DNA of 39,892 nucleotides from Myxococcales bacterium (GCA_022572485.1 JACZVU010000005.1:1-39892); one strand, 5' to 3'. Shown: positions 25,705 through 34,924, counted from the stretch's first letter. Numbers and translations are program-made. Notes: a model not told the origin generated them from the letters alone.

Positions 25705-27558
25705 TCAGGTGGCGCCGAGATCCCTCCAGCCGCGCGTCCTCCAGCGCGTGAGCGCGGCCAGCCCCAGCAAGCCCGAGGCGAGGCTCACAAGGAGGCCGGG
25801 CTCCGGAAGCTCTTTCTTGGACGGAACGCAGAGCGCGAACGGCTCGAAGACCGCGATGTCGACCTCGGGGTAGATCTGGTCCGCGATCGGGATCTCGACG
25901 TCCAGAGGCTCGCCCGGCGGCGTGACGAAGTAGCACACCAGGTGGTCGTCGACGTTCAGGATCCCCTCTCCGTTCTTGTCCACCGGATTGCAGAGCAGGA
26001 AGGGGTCCAACACGAGACCACCCCAGTCCTGGAACGGGTCGACCAGGATCGCGTTGACATCCACCGGCTCTCCGTTGGCCTCGTAGCACTTGAAGTGATC
26101 GATCTTGACGACGCCCGGCGTGAGGAGATTCTCGGTCGGCACGCACAACTCCTGCGCGACCCCCACGCCCAGCGTGGCCTCCCCGAACTGGTTGGACACG
26201 AGTACCTCCGGGAAGCCCGGGGTGCCTTCCAGGATGGGGTTGCAGGCGAGGTGGCTGATGCGGTCTTGCAGGCCTTCCGCGTTCTTGTCGGCCGGGACCA
26301 GGAAGAGGTCGAGGGCGCCGAGGCCGACCTCCTCCTCGTTGAATTGGTCGCGAAGCTTCACCGTCTGGAAGGACGCCGGGGGCTCGGGTCCGCGGGCTCG
26401 ATAGACGCTGAAGTGATCGATGGCAAAAGTCGGCGCGGGCGTGAAGCTCCCGCCGAGCGTCATCTGGACGGAGGCGGTGTCCTCGCTGCTCGAAATGTCC
26501 AGCGTGATCAAGGTCGACGCGCCCTTGCTCGCGGCCACGTTGACGAAGTGGCTCGCCGGGTCGAGAAGCTCGCCGAACAGCATCAGCGTCTGCACGCCCC
26601 CATCATCGACCGCCACGTAGACCATCACCTCGAAGTGCTTGTTGGTCCACCAGAGCATGGGGATGCCATCGTCGGGCAGGCCGCCGCCGACGGCTGAGTA
26701 GCCGATCCGGTACACCGCCTGGAACGGGGTGGGTTGGATTCCCACGAATTGGCTCGCGAGGGAGATCGCATCGCCGTCGGGTGAGGAAACCTCGGTTGCC
26801 CTCACCTGGACCGACCCCAACTCGTTGTCGGCGTTCGTCACGTTCAGCAGCGAGAGTTCGAGCTTTACGGTCGGCATGGACGGCTCGGGGGGCTGCGCGA
26901 CGGCCACCTCGATCTTGATCGGATCGGTCGGGTACGGACCCCCCGTCAGGCTGGAATTCCCGATCGCGAGCTTGATGCTGCTCGGCAACGGGACGATGAT
27001 CAGCGTCAAGTGGTAGTCCCCAGCGTCGGGCGCCGCCACGCGGACCTCGACCGCAACGATGTGCTCCAGATCCACCGGCGCGAAGTCCGCAAGCGGGAAG
27101 TCGACGTTCGCGGGCGTGCCGAGCGAAGGGGCCGGCGCGAAGGCCGGGTTCAGCACCACCACCTGGCTTACGCCGGTATCGTCCTGCAACCGCACGCTCA
27201 CCTCGGCCCCCGGCTCGAACGCCGTGAACCACACCTGAAGCACGAGTGCCGTGCCGCCTTGCGTCAGGCTGACCGGGGTCCCCGCCACCGGGTAGCTGAA
27301 GGCGAGCTGGCCGCCGCCCTCCGGCATCACGTTCGCGGCCTCGCCGGTCGAGAACGAGAGCTGCACGAAGGCGTCGAAGCCGGCGGCATTGGACTGGAGG
27401 AAGACTTCGCGCGTCCCGCTCAGGCAGAACGAGCCGCACACCTGCGTTGCCGTGGCCCCGCTGGGGCCGGCCTGGAAGTTGAAGGCGCCGGTCGTGAAGC
27501 TGTCGATCAGCTGTGCGGGGGCCGGGCTCGCGATCCCCAGCCACAACCCGATTGCCAC
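25705..27558 (-). CDS. Large exported protein with two C-terminal repeats and PEP-CTERM-like anchor
   Basis: About 617 residues from a GTG at 27556-27558. The N-terminus is a truncated-looking signal peptide (AIGLWLGIASPAPAQ). After about 370 residues of beta-rich sequence come two related modules of about 105 residues, each opening DHF-x-x-Y (AIDHFSVY and KIDHFKCY), continuing through PADKN or NPVDKN, then HLACN or HLVCY, and closing LCVPTE or LCVPSK. The C-terminus has LPEPGLLVSLASGLLGLAAL and basic residues, matching PEP-CTERM exosortase signals. The true start may be the ATG at 27579-27581 in another frame; see findings. Function is unknown. Confidence 0.8.
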   Translation of the reverse strand: MAIGLWLGIASPAPAQLIDSFTTGAFNFQAGPSGATATQVCGSFCLSGTREVFLQSNAAGFDAFVQLSFSTGEAANVMPEGGGQLAFSYPVAGTPVSLTQGGTALVLQVWFTAFEPGAEVSVRLQDDTGVSQVVVLNPAFAPAPSLGTPANVDFPLADFAPVDLEHIVAVEVRVAAPDAGDYHLTLIIVPLPSSIKLAIGNSSLTGGPYPTDPIKIEVAVAQPPEPSMPTVKLELSLLNVTNADNELGSVQVRATEVSSPDGDAISLASQFVGIQPTPFQAVYRIGYSAVGGGLPDDGIPMLWWTNKHFEVMVYVAVDDGGVQTLMLFGELLDPASHFVNVAASKGASTLITLDISSSEDTASVQMTLGGSFTPAPTFAIDHFSVYRARGPEPPASFQTVKLRDQFNEEEVGLGALDLFLVPADKNAEGLQDRISHLACNPILEGTPGFPEVLVSNQFGEATLGVGVAQELCVPTENLLTPGVVKIDHFKCYEANGEPVDVNAILVDPFQDWGGLVLDPFLLCNPVDKNGEGILNVDDHLVCYFVTPPGEPLDVEIPIADQIYPEVDIAVFEPFALCVPSKKELPEPGLLVSLASGLLGLAALTRWRTRGWRDLGAT

Positions 27559-27748
27559 AAACGCCCTGAGCTTGTTTCCATCGTATCTGCCTCTGAGTCC
27601 GAAGATCCCCCGCAGCGCTCACCCTATCTCGGGCCCAGGGGAAAAAAGGCATCTAATGGACGAGCGCCTGTGAATCGCCACGAGAAAATCGAGAGTGCTG
27701 GCGGCGAGTATTCCCGTACAGAGCAAACTGCGGGAGGCCGAGTTCCGA

Positions 27749-27778
27749 TTGACAATTCCCGCGGGGATCCCGTAACCT
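27749..27778 (+). promoter_or_regulatory. Possible promoter of the universal stress protein gene
   Basis: A perfect TTGACA (27749-27754), an 18-nt spacer and TAACCT (27773-27778). Nothing else is recognised in the 310 nt between the divergent genes at 27558 and 27868 except CCCGCGGG inside the spacer. Confidence 0.45.
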
Positions 27779-27867
27779 TGTTCTGTGGGTGATGGCGGAG
27801 CGCGGAAGGATTCCGACTGGGCGATTGCCGGTAAGGTCGATGCGGCCGGCAGGGGGGGCTACACGGG

Positions 27868-28689
27868 ATGACATCATCGATCCTGGTCGCGACGGACGGT
27901 TCGGAGGTCGCTGCCGTTGCGGAGCGCTTTGCAGTGGAGCTTGCGGCTCGCCTAATGGCGCGCGTCATCGGGGTTTCGGTCGTCGAGGATCGCTTTGCGC
28001 GCGGCATGCCCGAAGACGACCTCGGCGTCGCGCCTCCTCTGGCGGAACCGATGGCCAGCTATCTGAAAGCCCGCGCTGAGGCGGCTTGCCGACGCTTCGC
28101 TGAGCGCGCGAGCACAGCCGGAGTCGAGTGCGCGACCGAGGTGCTCCAGGGGATCGCCGACGATCGGATCGTCGAGCGCGGCCAGAAGACAGACCTCATC
28201 GTCGTGGGCCGGGATGGCCAGCACGTCGCTTACCGAACCGGATTGATCGGCTCGACGGCGACCGGGGTGATTTGCAAGACCGCCAAGTCTGCCCTCGTGG
28301 TTCCCAGTGGCGCTCAACTCTCGGGCCCCATCGTACTCGCCTTCGACGGTTCGGCGGGATCCAGACTGGGCGCCAGTCTCGCGGTGCAGATCGCGACCCG
28401 ACTCAACGAGCCGATTCACGTGTTCGTCGATTCGAAAGACAAGGGGCGCGCGATCGCGCGCTTCGAAGAGATTCGCGGCCTGGCCGGATCGCTTCCGGTG
28501 CCCGTTCGCGAGATCTCTTCCACGCTGGGCCGGCCGGACGTCAAGATCATCGACGCGGCGCGCGAGGTTCGCGCGGGCCTGGTCGTAATGGGCGCCTACG
28601 GGCGCAATCGAATTACCGACTATTTCCTCGGAAGCAATTCTTCCGCCGTGGTGAGGACCTCGCCGGTGGCGGTCCTGCTCGCACGCTGA
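27868..28689 (+). CDS. Tandem-domain universal stress protein
   Basis: A 273-residue protein with two UspA folds. Domain 1 (about 1-145) starts SSILVATDGSEVA and ends with VVGRDGQHVAYRTGLIGSTATG and ALVVP. Domain 2 (about 150-273) has IVLAFDGSAGSR and VVMGAYGRNRITDYFLGSNS, which keeps the GxxG-x9-GS pattern of ATP-binding Usp proteins. Tandem Usp proteins act in starvation, oxidative or hypoxic adaptation; the client process is not readable here. The ATG at 27868 follows a GGCAGGGGG stretch. It is 85 nt upstream of rnhB. Confidence 0.93.
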   Translation: MTSSILVATDGSEVAAVAERFAVELAARLMARVIGVSVVEDRFARGMPEDDLGVAPPLAEPMASYLKARAEAACRRFAERASTAGVECATEVLQGIADDRIVERGQKTDLIVVGRDGQHVAYRTGLIGSTATGVICKTAKSALVVPSGAQLSGPIVLAFDGSAGSRLGASLAVQIATRLNEPIHVFVDSKDKGRAIARFEEIRGLAGSLPVPVREISSTLGRPDVKIIDAAREVRAGLVVMGAYGRNRITDYFLGSNSSAVVRTSPVAVLLAR

Positions 28690-28774
28690 CCGTGGATCCG
28701 CGGTCGATCGGCCGGGTGCAACGGGCCAGCGCGCCTCGGTCGGGGTTTTTCGATCGCGCCATTGGCGCGGCTCG

Positions 28775-29578
28775 ATGATCAGCGAGTTCACGCGCGTGCC
28801 CCTGGCCGAGATCCGCGCGCGCCTCGAGGCGACCTCTTCGCCGGAAGAGCGCCAGCGCATGGCCGTGGCCCTGCATCGCGACCCGCGCAGCGGCGCGCGC
28901 TTCCTGGGTGCCTGGGTCGATCGCCGCGAGCGTGCGCGCCGCAGCGAACGGGATCGGCTCTTGCGTTTTTTCTCCCGCCGAGAGCGTCTGTTGCAATCGG
29001 GTGTGAAGTTCATCGCGGGTGTCGATGAAGTCGGCGTGGGGCCGCTCGCGGGACCTCTGGTGGCCGCAGCGGTGATTTTTCCGCGCGAGGTCGAAATCGA
29101 CGCGCTCAGCGGCCTCGACGACTCGAAGCGCTTGACGCCGAAGGCGCGCGAGGCGCTGGATCTTGAAATTCGCAGACAGGCGTGCGCGCTCTTCGTCGCG
29201 GAGGTCTCGTCGGCCGACGTGGACCGGCTCAACACGGTTCGCGCGTCGCTCGCGGCGATGAAATGCGCGATTTCTGGCCTGGAACTCCGCCCCGGTCACG
29301 TGCTCGTCGACGCCCGCACGATTCCCGGTATTGGTGTACCGCAGACCGCACTGATCCACGGAGATGCCCTGGACGCGTCGATTGCCGCCGCGTCGATTGT
29401 CGCGAAGGTGCACCGCGATGCGTGGATGTGCCAGCTCGATGAGCGCTACCCCGGCTACGGATTCAGTCGCCACATGGGGTATGGGACGCCCGCGCACCTC
29501 GCCGCGCTCGATCGCCTCGGTCCGTGTCCGGCCCATCGCCGATCTTTCGCTCCGGTGTCGCGAGCGCTCGCTCGCTGA
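28775..29578 (+). CDS. rnhB: Ribonuclease HII with altered GRG motif
   Basis: A 267-residue enzyme that nicks RNA in RNA-DNA hybrids and removes single ribonucleotides. The acidic site is complete: Asp84 and Glu85 in GVDEVG, Asp179 in VLVDAR, Asp215 in KVHRDAW. DDSKRLTPKARE and IAAASIVAKVHRD are typical. An N-terminal helical extension of about 75 residues resembles that of Bacillus RNase HII. The usual DExGRG has become DEVGVG (Gly87-Val88-Gly89), so the Arg of the ribonucleotide-recognition loop is missing. The start is the ATG at 28775. truD starts 6 nt after its stop. Confidence 0.95.
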   Translation: MISEFTRVPLAEIRARLEATSSPEERQRMAVALHRDPRSGARFLGAWVDRRERARRSERDRLLRFFSRRERLLQSGVKFIAGVDEVGVGPLAGPLVAAAVIFPREVEIDALSGLDDSKRLTPKAREALDLEIRRQACALFVAEVSSADVDRLNTVRASLAAMKCAISGLELRPGHVLVDARTIPGIGVPQTALIHGDALDASIAAASIVAKVHRDAWMCQLDERYPGYGFSRHMGYGTPAHLAALDRLGPCPAHRRSFAPVSRALAR

Positions 29579-29584
29579 AATCCG

Positions 29585-30613
29585 ATGGCGCGCATTCGCA
29601 CAGAACCCGAAGACTTTCGCGTCGAAGAGCTGCCGCTCTATTCGCCGAGCGGTGAGGGCGAACACACCTTCGTGCGCGTCGAGAAGCGGCTCGTCACAAC
29701 CGAGGAGGTCGCCAACGCGCTCGCGCGCGCAGCGGGTGTGGGTGCACGCGATGTTGGCTACGCGGGCCGCAAAGATCGCATTGCCGTCGCCACCCAGTGG
29801 TTTTCCGTGCCGCGCCTTGATCCGAAACAGGCGCTGAATCTCCGCTTGGAGGGCATTCGCGTGCTCGAAGCGGTTGCCCATGGGCATAAATTGCGCACGG
29901 GGCAGTTGCGCGGGAATCGCTTCGAAATCGCCGTGCGCGGTGTCGACGACACGGCTCGGGAAGCGGCGCGCGCGAGGTTCGATGAGATCGCTCGCGTCGG
30001 AATGGCCAACCCCTTCGGGCCTCAGCGGTTCGGCCGTGCGGGCCGGAATGTCGAGATGGGCGCCCGCCTCTTGCGCGGCGAGGTCACCTGGAAAGATCGG
30101 CGCAAAGCGCGCTTTGCGGTCTCCGCTCTGCAGTCGGCGGTTTTCAACGATGTGCTCGACGCCCGGCCGACGGGTATCGGCGAATTGGAATTTGGCGATG
30201 TTGCGGTGCTTCACGGCTCGGGTGGACAGTTCCTGATCGAAGACGTCGAGCAAGAGCAACCGCGAGCGGTGGCCTTCGAGATCAGCCCGACCGGCCCCAT
30301 CTTTGGAACCCGTGTCATCGAGCCCGCGGGCGAAGTCGCATTGCGCGAGAAGGCTGCGCTCGCGTTGCATGGGATTGGTCTCACGGACCTCCGCCCGCCC
30401 AGGGGCATTCGCTTGAGGGGTGCCCGGCGTGCGCTGCGGGTACGACCGGACAACGCGCGAATGCGGGACTTTCCGGGCGGATTTTGGTTGGACTTCGAGC
30501 TTCCGCCAGGTAGCTATGCAACGGTGTTGATCCGAACCGTATTGGATGAAGAGCCAGAGGTCGGCCCACAAGCCATTGTGGGTGACATGCAGCCGCAGCC
30601 CGCGTTATCCTGA
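29585..30613 (+). CDS. truD: tRNA pseudouridine(13) synthase TruD
   Basis: A 342-residue pseudouridine synthase that modifies U13 of certain tRNAs. The catalytic Asp64 lies in GYAGRKDRIAVATQ, as in E. coli TruD. FRVEELPLYSPSGEGEH opens the catalytic domain, RGNRFEIAVRG and FGPQRFGRAGRNVEMG are family signatures, and the inserted TRUD domain spans roughly 150-295. The start is the ATG at 29585, 6 nt after rnhB, so they are likely co-transcribed with cysK 24 nt further on. Confidence 0.96.
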   Translation: MARIRTEPEDFRVEELPLYSPSGEGEHTFVRVEKRLVTTEEVANALARAAGVGARDVGYAGRKDRIAVATQWFSVPRLDPKQALNLRLEGIRVLEAVAHGHKLRTGQLRGNRFEIAVRGVDDTAREAARARFDEIARVGMANPFGPQRFGRAGRNVEMGARLLRGEVTWKDRRKARFAVSALQSAVFNDVLDARPTGIGELEFGDVAVLHGSGGQFLIEDVEQEQPRAVAFEISPTGPIFGTRVIEPAGEVALREKAALALHGIGLTDLRPPRGIRLRGARRALRVRPDNARMRDFPGGFWLDFELPPGSYATVLIRTVLDEEPEVGPQAIVGDMQPQPALS

Positions 30614-30637
30614 GGCCCGCAGAGGAGAACTCCCCCG

Positions 30638-31597
30638 ATGAAAATTGCCAATTCCGTCACAGACTTGATCGGCCACACGCCGCTTGTCCGCCTCAACCGG
30701 GTCACCGCTTCGGTTTCGCCGATGATTGTCGCGAAGCTCGAGAGCCAGAATCCCGCCAGTAGCGTCAAGGATCGGATCGGATTGGCGATGATCGAGGCCG
30801 GCGAGAAGGCGGGTGCGCTGATTCCTGGCGAAACCGTGATCGTCGAACCCACCAGCGGAAACACGGGCATTGCGCTCGCGATGGTGGCTGCCGTGAAGGG
30901 CTACCAGTGCATTTTGACCATGCCGGAATCGATGAGTCCCGAGCGTCGCGCAGTCCTGCGCGCCTTCGGGGCCAAACTCGTATTGACCGACCCTGCCAAG
31001 GGCATGCCCGGTGCGATCGATCGCGCCAATGCGTTGCTCTCCGAAATACCGAACTCGTTCATGCCGCAGCAATTCCAGAATCCGGCCAACCCCGAGGTGC
31101 ATCGCAACACCACGGCGGAGGAGATCTGGGAGGACACCGATGGCAAGGTCGATGCGTTGGTCGCGGGTGTTGGAACCGGCGGCACGATTACGGGAGTTGC
31201 CCAGGTCATCAAGAAGCGAAAGCCTGAATTCAAGGCGATTGCAGTGGAGCCCGAGGACAGCCCCGTGCTCTCGGGTGGCTCGCCTGGCAAGCACGTGATC
31301 CAGGGCATCGGCGCGGGATTCGTACCGGATGTTCTCGATAGGGATCTTCTCGATGGTATCGTCAAGGTGGGCAATGAGGAGACGCTCGAGATGGCGCGCC
31401 GACTCGCCACCGAGGAAGGCTTGCTCTGCGGAATTTCATCGGGCGCTGTCGTGGCTGCGGCCGTTCAATACGCGGCCGCTGAGGGCAGTGACCATGAGCT
31501 GATCGTCGTGATCATTCCGAGTTTCGGTGAGCGCTATATCCAGACCAAACTGTTCGAGCCCTACCGCTACGAGGGCAGCGATGATATCGGTGTCTGA
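30638..31597 (+). CDS. cysK: Cysteine synthase A (O-acetylserine sulfhydrylase)
   Basis: A 319-residue PLP enzyme making cysteine from O-acetylserine and sulfide. The PLP lysine is Lys44 in [26 protein letters not shown] is the substrate loop; [15 protein letters not shown] holds the phosphate; [11 protein letters not shown] is the C-terminal PLP Ser. A ribosome site GAGGAGA precedes the ATG at 30638. Length is normal. It ends the rnhB-truD-cysK group; 240 nt of promoter-like DNA separate it from acpP. Confidence 0.95.
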   Translation: MKIANSVTDLIGHTPLVRLNRVTASVSPMIVAKLESQNPASSVKDRIGLAMIEAGEKAGALIPGETVIVEPTSGNTGIALAMVAAVKGYQCILTMPESMSPERRAVLRAFGAKLVLTDPAKGMPGAIDRANALLSEIPNSFMPQQFQNPANPEVHRNTTAEEIWEDTDGKVDALVAGVGTGGTITGVAQVIKKRKPEFKAIAVEPEDSPVLSGGSPGKHVIQGIGAGFVPDVLDRDLLDGIVKVGNEETLEMARRLATEEGLLCGISSGAVVAAAVQYAAAEGSDHELIVVIIPSFGERYIQTKLFEPYRYEGSDDIGV

Positions 31598-31664
31598 ACC
31601 GAAGGGTTCCGCGAGAAAATGGACCACGAGGGCAGTTGGGCTGTGGCATTCGCGCTACGGTGGC

Positions 31665-31693
31665 TTGACGGATTCGGGTTTTGATTCGATATT
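31665..31693 (+). promoter_or_regulatory. Probable acpP promoter
   Basis: TTGACG (31665-31670), a 17-nt spacer and GATATT (31688-31693). Several overlapping ATTCGA-type repeats (31671-31728) surround it. Confidence 0.55.
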
Positions 31694-31765
31694 GGTGACG
31701 GACGCTTTCGATTCGAACGGTTTCGATTTCCTGGCCGCATGCTCTCGCTGAGAATCGCCAGCTTG

Positions 31766-31823
31766 GATGTTCTGTTTTTGATTTTTTGTTTTCCTGGTTT
31801 GATTGTTTGATCGTGGTTTTTTA
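31766..31823 (+). other. T/G-rich leader of acpP
   Basis: A stretch dominated by T and G (runs such as TGTTTTTGATTTTTTG) on the coding strand in a GC-rich genome, ending at the AGAGAGGGG ribosome site of acpP. It should be unstructured in RNA and may favour translation. Confidence 0.5.
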
Positions 31824-31839
31824 GAGAGGGGCTGAATCA

Positions 31840-32079
31840 ATGGCAAACGATCTGTCTGATCGGATTCAATCGATCGTCGCTGGCCAGCTCGGAGTCGAAC
31901 TCGCCGAAGTCACAAAAGACGCGAGCATTCTCGACGATCTCGGGGCGGATTCTCTCGACGTGGTCGAATTGGTGATGACCCTCGAAGAATCCTTTGGTAT
32001 CGAAATCCCCGATGAAGACATCGAAGAGATGCGCACGATCGGAGACATTCAGCGTTTCGTGGAGTCACACATCAGCTGA
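31840..32079 (+). CDS. acpP: Acyl carrier protein
   Basis: A 79-residue acidic carrier for fatty acid synthesis. The phosphopantetheine site is Ser38 in LGADSLDVVELVM; the helix pattern (IQSIVAGQLGV, EESFGIEIPDEDIEEM, IGDIQRFVESH) is complete. It is not beside fabD, fabG or fabF as in many genomes, so this may be a relocated main ACP or a second ACP; sequence alone favours the fatty-acid type. It has its own promoter-like region and a downstream hairpin, so it is probably monocistronic. Confidence 0.96.
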   Translation: MANDLSDRIQSIVAGQLGVELAEVTKDASILDDLGADSLDVVELVMTLEESFGIEIPDEDIEEMRTIGDIQRFVESHIS

Positions 32080-32101
32080 ATGACTGCGAGGGCAGGGATC
32101 A

Positions 32102-32119
32102 GCTGCGCTCCTGCGCAGC
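32102..32119 (+). terminator. Hairpin after acpP
   Basis: GCTGCGC and GCGCAGC pair in a perfect 7-bp stem with a TCCT loop, 23 nt after the acpP stop. A short T-containing stretch follows (CGCTTTA). A second hairpin, GCCGC with GCGGC, is near 32147-32163. Confidence 0.55.
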
Positions 32120-32230
32120 CGCTTTACCCAGCTCGCCCCGATTCGCCGCCTTTCTTGCGGCGCGCGCCATTGAAGCGTGCGGAGGTGCAGAACGCCTCGG
32201 CGAGCGCCGAATCGGCGAAAAGGGGTCAGG

Positions 32231-34924
32231 ATGTCAGCTGGGCCTGCGGCCGTGCCCTTCAAGATTCTTCTCATCGACGGCACCAACTCCCTTTACCGGG
32301 CGTTCTTTGCGATTCCTCCGCTTCGCGCGCCCGACGGCACCCCGACCCACGCCGCCTACGGCTTCGTCAACATGCTCATCAAGGTGATTCGCGAAGAGGC
32401 GCCCGATCGTGTGATCGTCGTGTTCGACGCTCGCGGCCCCACTTTCCGCCACGAACTCTACGATGCCTACAAGGCCAATCGAGAAGCCCAGCCCGAGGAT
32501 CTCGCGATCCAGTTTCCGATCGTTCGTAAACTCATCGATGCGTACCGGATTCCCGTCGTTTCGGTGCCGAACTTCGAGGCCGATGACGTGATTGCCACGC
32601 TCGTTGAGCGCGCTTCGAAAGACGCGCAGATCGCCATCGTATCTACCGACAAAGACCTGATGCAGCTCGTCAGCGATCGCGTCACGCTGCTCGATGGTGT
32701 GAAGGGCCGCCGCTACGGGCCGTCGGAAGTCGAGGAGCGCTTTGGTGTGCGGCCCGACCACATTCTCGATCTGCGTGCGCTCGCCGGCGATCCCAGCGAC
32801 AACATTCCGGGTGTGAAGGGAATCGGCGAAAAGGGCGCTGCAAAATTGATCGCCGAATGGGGCTCTCTCGAAAACTTGATCGAACACCGGGCGGAGATCA
32901 AGGCGACGCGGGCGAGAAATGCACTCGATTCCCAGCTGGAAGAAGCGCGGCTTTCGAAGCGTCTCGCCACGCTGCGCACCGACGCGCCGGTACCGAGCGA
33001 GCTGGATGAGGGGTCGCTCCAGCCTCCCGACCGTGACGCGCTGCGGGCGCTCTTCGAACGGCTGGGTTTCGTGCGCCTTGTCGAGGCGATCGACGCGGAA
33101 GGGGATGTCGCGGTGCCGCGGCGCGCTGAAACACCCGTGACCGTGGAGCGGCTGGAGGACGCAACGTCGCTCGACGCCGTCTTGGATGAGCTGCGCGCGC
33201 TCCCGATGATTCCGCTGGTCTGTGTACTCGGCGAAGACGCTCCGATGTCGGGCGGTGTCGTCGGGCTCGCGTTTGGGTTGGCGGATGACCGTGCCGCCTA
33301 TCTGGCGATTGGGGCGGGTTCGGGGGCGCTGTCGATGGAGTTCGTCATCGAGCGGCTGCGGCCGCTGCTCGAGGGCGCAGATGCCCGTGCTTGGAGCGCC
33401 TGCGACACCAAGCAGATCCAGATCGTTTTCGGAGAATTGGGCCTCGAGCTTCAGACGCCCGCGTTCGATCTCGGAATCGCGAGCCAGTTGCTCGACCCCA
33501 CTGGCGCGAATTCGTTCTCCGCGCTGGCGCAGCACGAACTCGGCCGCAAGCTGGTGAGCTGGGAGGATCTGGCGGGCCGCGGTGCCAAAGCCAAGCCGGC
33601 CCGCGAACTCCTCGTTGAGGACGTCGCGGCTTGGGCGGGCCAGCAGGCCTGCGCGCTTTGCGCGCTCCGCGAGAGGCTGCTGGATCGCCTGGAGCGCGAC
33701 GGGCTCTCGACCCTCTGCGACGCGGTCGAATTGCCGCTGACCGGCGTGCTCGCACGCATGCATCGCACCGGAGTGCGGATCGACGAGCTACTGCTCGAGA
33801 AGCTTTCGGAAGAGTGGAGTCTGCGGCTCGAGGAAATCGAGGCAAAGATCTACGAACTCGCTGGCGAGCGATTTCTGATCTCCTCCCCCAAGCAGCTCCA
33901 GAAGATCTTGTTCGAGAAGCTGAAGTTGCCGCCGATCAAGAAGACCAAGACCGGCTATTCGACCGACGAGGGCGTGCTCGTGCAACTCGCCTCGAAACAC
34001 GATCTGCCGGTAGCGATCCTCGCCTATCGGCGGCTTGCGAAGTTGAAGAGCACCTACGTGGATGCCCTGCCGCCGCTGGTGAACCCCGCAACGGGCCGCA
34101 TTCATCCGACATTCCATCAACTCGGCGCCGCGACGGGGCGCCTGTCTGCCGCGGACCCGAATGTCCAGAACATTCCGATTCGCAGCGAGGAAGGAATCCG
34201 GATTCGCGAGGGCTTCATTCCGGCTGCGGGAAAGCTGCTGCTCTCGGCCGACTACTCGCAGGTTGAATTGCGCATTCTCGCCCACTTCTCGAAGGATCAG
34301 AGCCTGGTGGACGCCTTCGCGCGCGGGGACGACATCCACCGTCGGACCGCAGCTGAAATCGCCGGCATCGATCTCAAGGATGTCAGCGACGATCAGCGTG
34401 CCCACGCCAAGGCCGTGAACTTCGGCATCCTCTACGGGCTCTCGGCATTCGGGCTCGCCAACCAACTGGGCATTGCGAGCGCCGAAGCCCAGCAGACCAT
34501 CGACGCCTATTTTGCCCGCTATCGAGGTGTGCGCGCTTTCATCGACGGAACGATCGACGAAGCGCGTGAGCGCGGATTCGTGCAGACGCTGCTGGGCCGT
34601 CGTCGCTACTTTCCCGATCTCGCGTCGCGCAACCGTACCCTGCGCCAGGCCGCCGAGCGGATGGCCGTCAATAGCGTCATCCAGGGAACCGCCGCGGACC
34701 TGATCAAGAAGGCGATGGTGGACCTCGCTCCGGCGGTCGACGAGGCGGACCTGAGCGCCGAGATGATTCTGCAGGTCCACGATGAGCTGGTCTTCGAAGT
34801 CCCTCCCGCAAAAGTAGCTGCGCTGAGCGCGCTCGTGGTCGAACGGATGGAGGGGGTGTGGCCCCTGCGCGTGCGCCTTCGGGTGGACGTGGGCGTCGGC
34901 GCGAACTGGCGGGAGGCCCATTGA
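32231..34924 (+). CDS. polA: DNA polymerase I, proofreading domain apparently dead
   Basis: An 897-residue repair and Okazaki-fragment polymerase starting at ATG 32231 (an in-frame upstream ATG has no homology). Residues about 9-290 are the 5'-nuclease (DGTNSLYRAFFAIPPL, FDARGPTFRHELYDAYKANR split in two conserved parts, AGDPSDNIPGVKGIG). About 310-490 has the 3'-5' exonuclease fold, but the DTE motif is replaced around CVLGEDAPM and the NxKYD motif around CDTKQIQ, so proofreading is probably absent. Polymerase motifs are intact: A, Asp674 in ADYSQVELR; B, KAVNFGILYG; C, Asp851 in QVHDELVF. Its stop overlaps the sigma factor start. Confidence 0.97.
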   Translation: MSAGPAAVPFKILLIDGTNSLYRAFFAIPPLRAPDGTPTHAAYGFVNMLIKVIREEAPDRVIVVFDARGPTFRHELYDAYKANREAQPEDLAIQFPIVRKLIDAYRIPVVSVPNFEADDVIATLVERASKDAQIAIVSTDKDLMQLVSDRVTLLDGVKGRRYGPSEVEERFGVRPDHILDLRALAGDPSDNIPGVKGIGEKGAAKLIAEWGSLENLIEHRAEIKATRARNALDSQLEEARLSKRLATLRTDAPVPSELDEGSLQPPDRDALRALFERLGFVRLVEAIDAEGDVAVPRRAETPVTVERLEDATSLDAVLDELRALPMIPLVCVLGEDAPMSGGVVGLAFGLADDRAAYLAIGAGSGALSMEFVIERLRPLLEGADARAWSACDTKQIQIVFGELGLELQTPAFDLGIASQLLDPTGANSFSALAQHELGRKLVSWEDLAGRGAKAKPARELLVEDVAAWAGQQACALCALRERLLDRLERDGLSTLCDAVELPLTGVLARMHRTGVRIDELLLEKLSEEWSLRLEEIEAKIYELAGERFLISSPKQLQKILFEKLKLPPIKKTKTGYSTDEGVLVQLASKHDLPVAILAYRRLAKLKSTYVDALPPLVNPATGRIHPTFHQLGAATGRLSAADPNVQNIPIRSEEGIRIREGFIPAAGKLLLSADYSQVELRILAHFSKDQSLVDAFARGDDIHRRTAAEIAGIDLKDVSDDQRAHAKAVNFGILYGLSAFGLANQLGIASAEAQQTIDAYFARYRGVRAFIDGTIDEARERGFVQTLLGRRRYFPDLASRNRTLRQAAERMAVNSVIQGTAADLIKKAMVDLAPAVDEADLSAEMILQVHDELVFEVPPAKVAALSALVVERMEGVWPLRVRLRVDVGVGANWREAH

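Noticed and set aside
28613..30571. 652-codon minus-strand frame across rnhB and truD
   Set aside because: It is antisense to two genes with complete catalytic motifs and has no recognisable domain.
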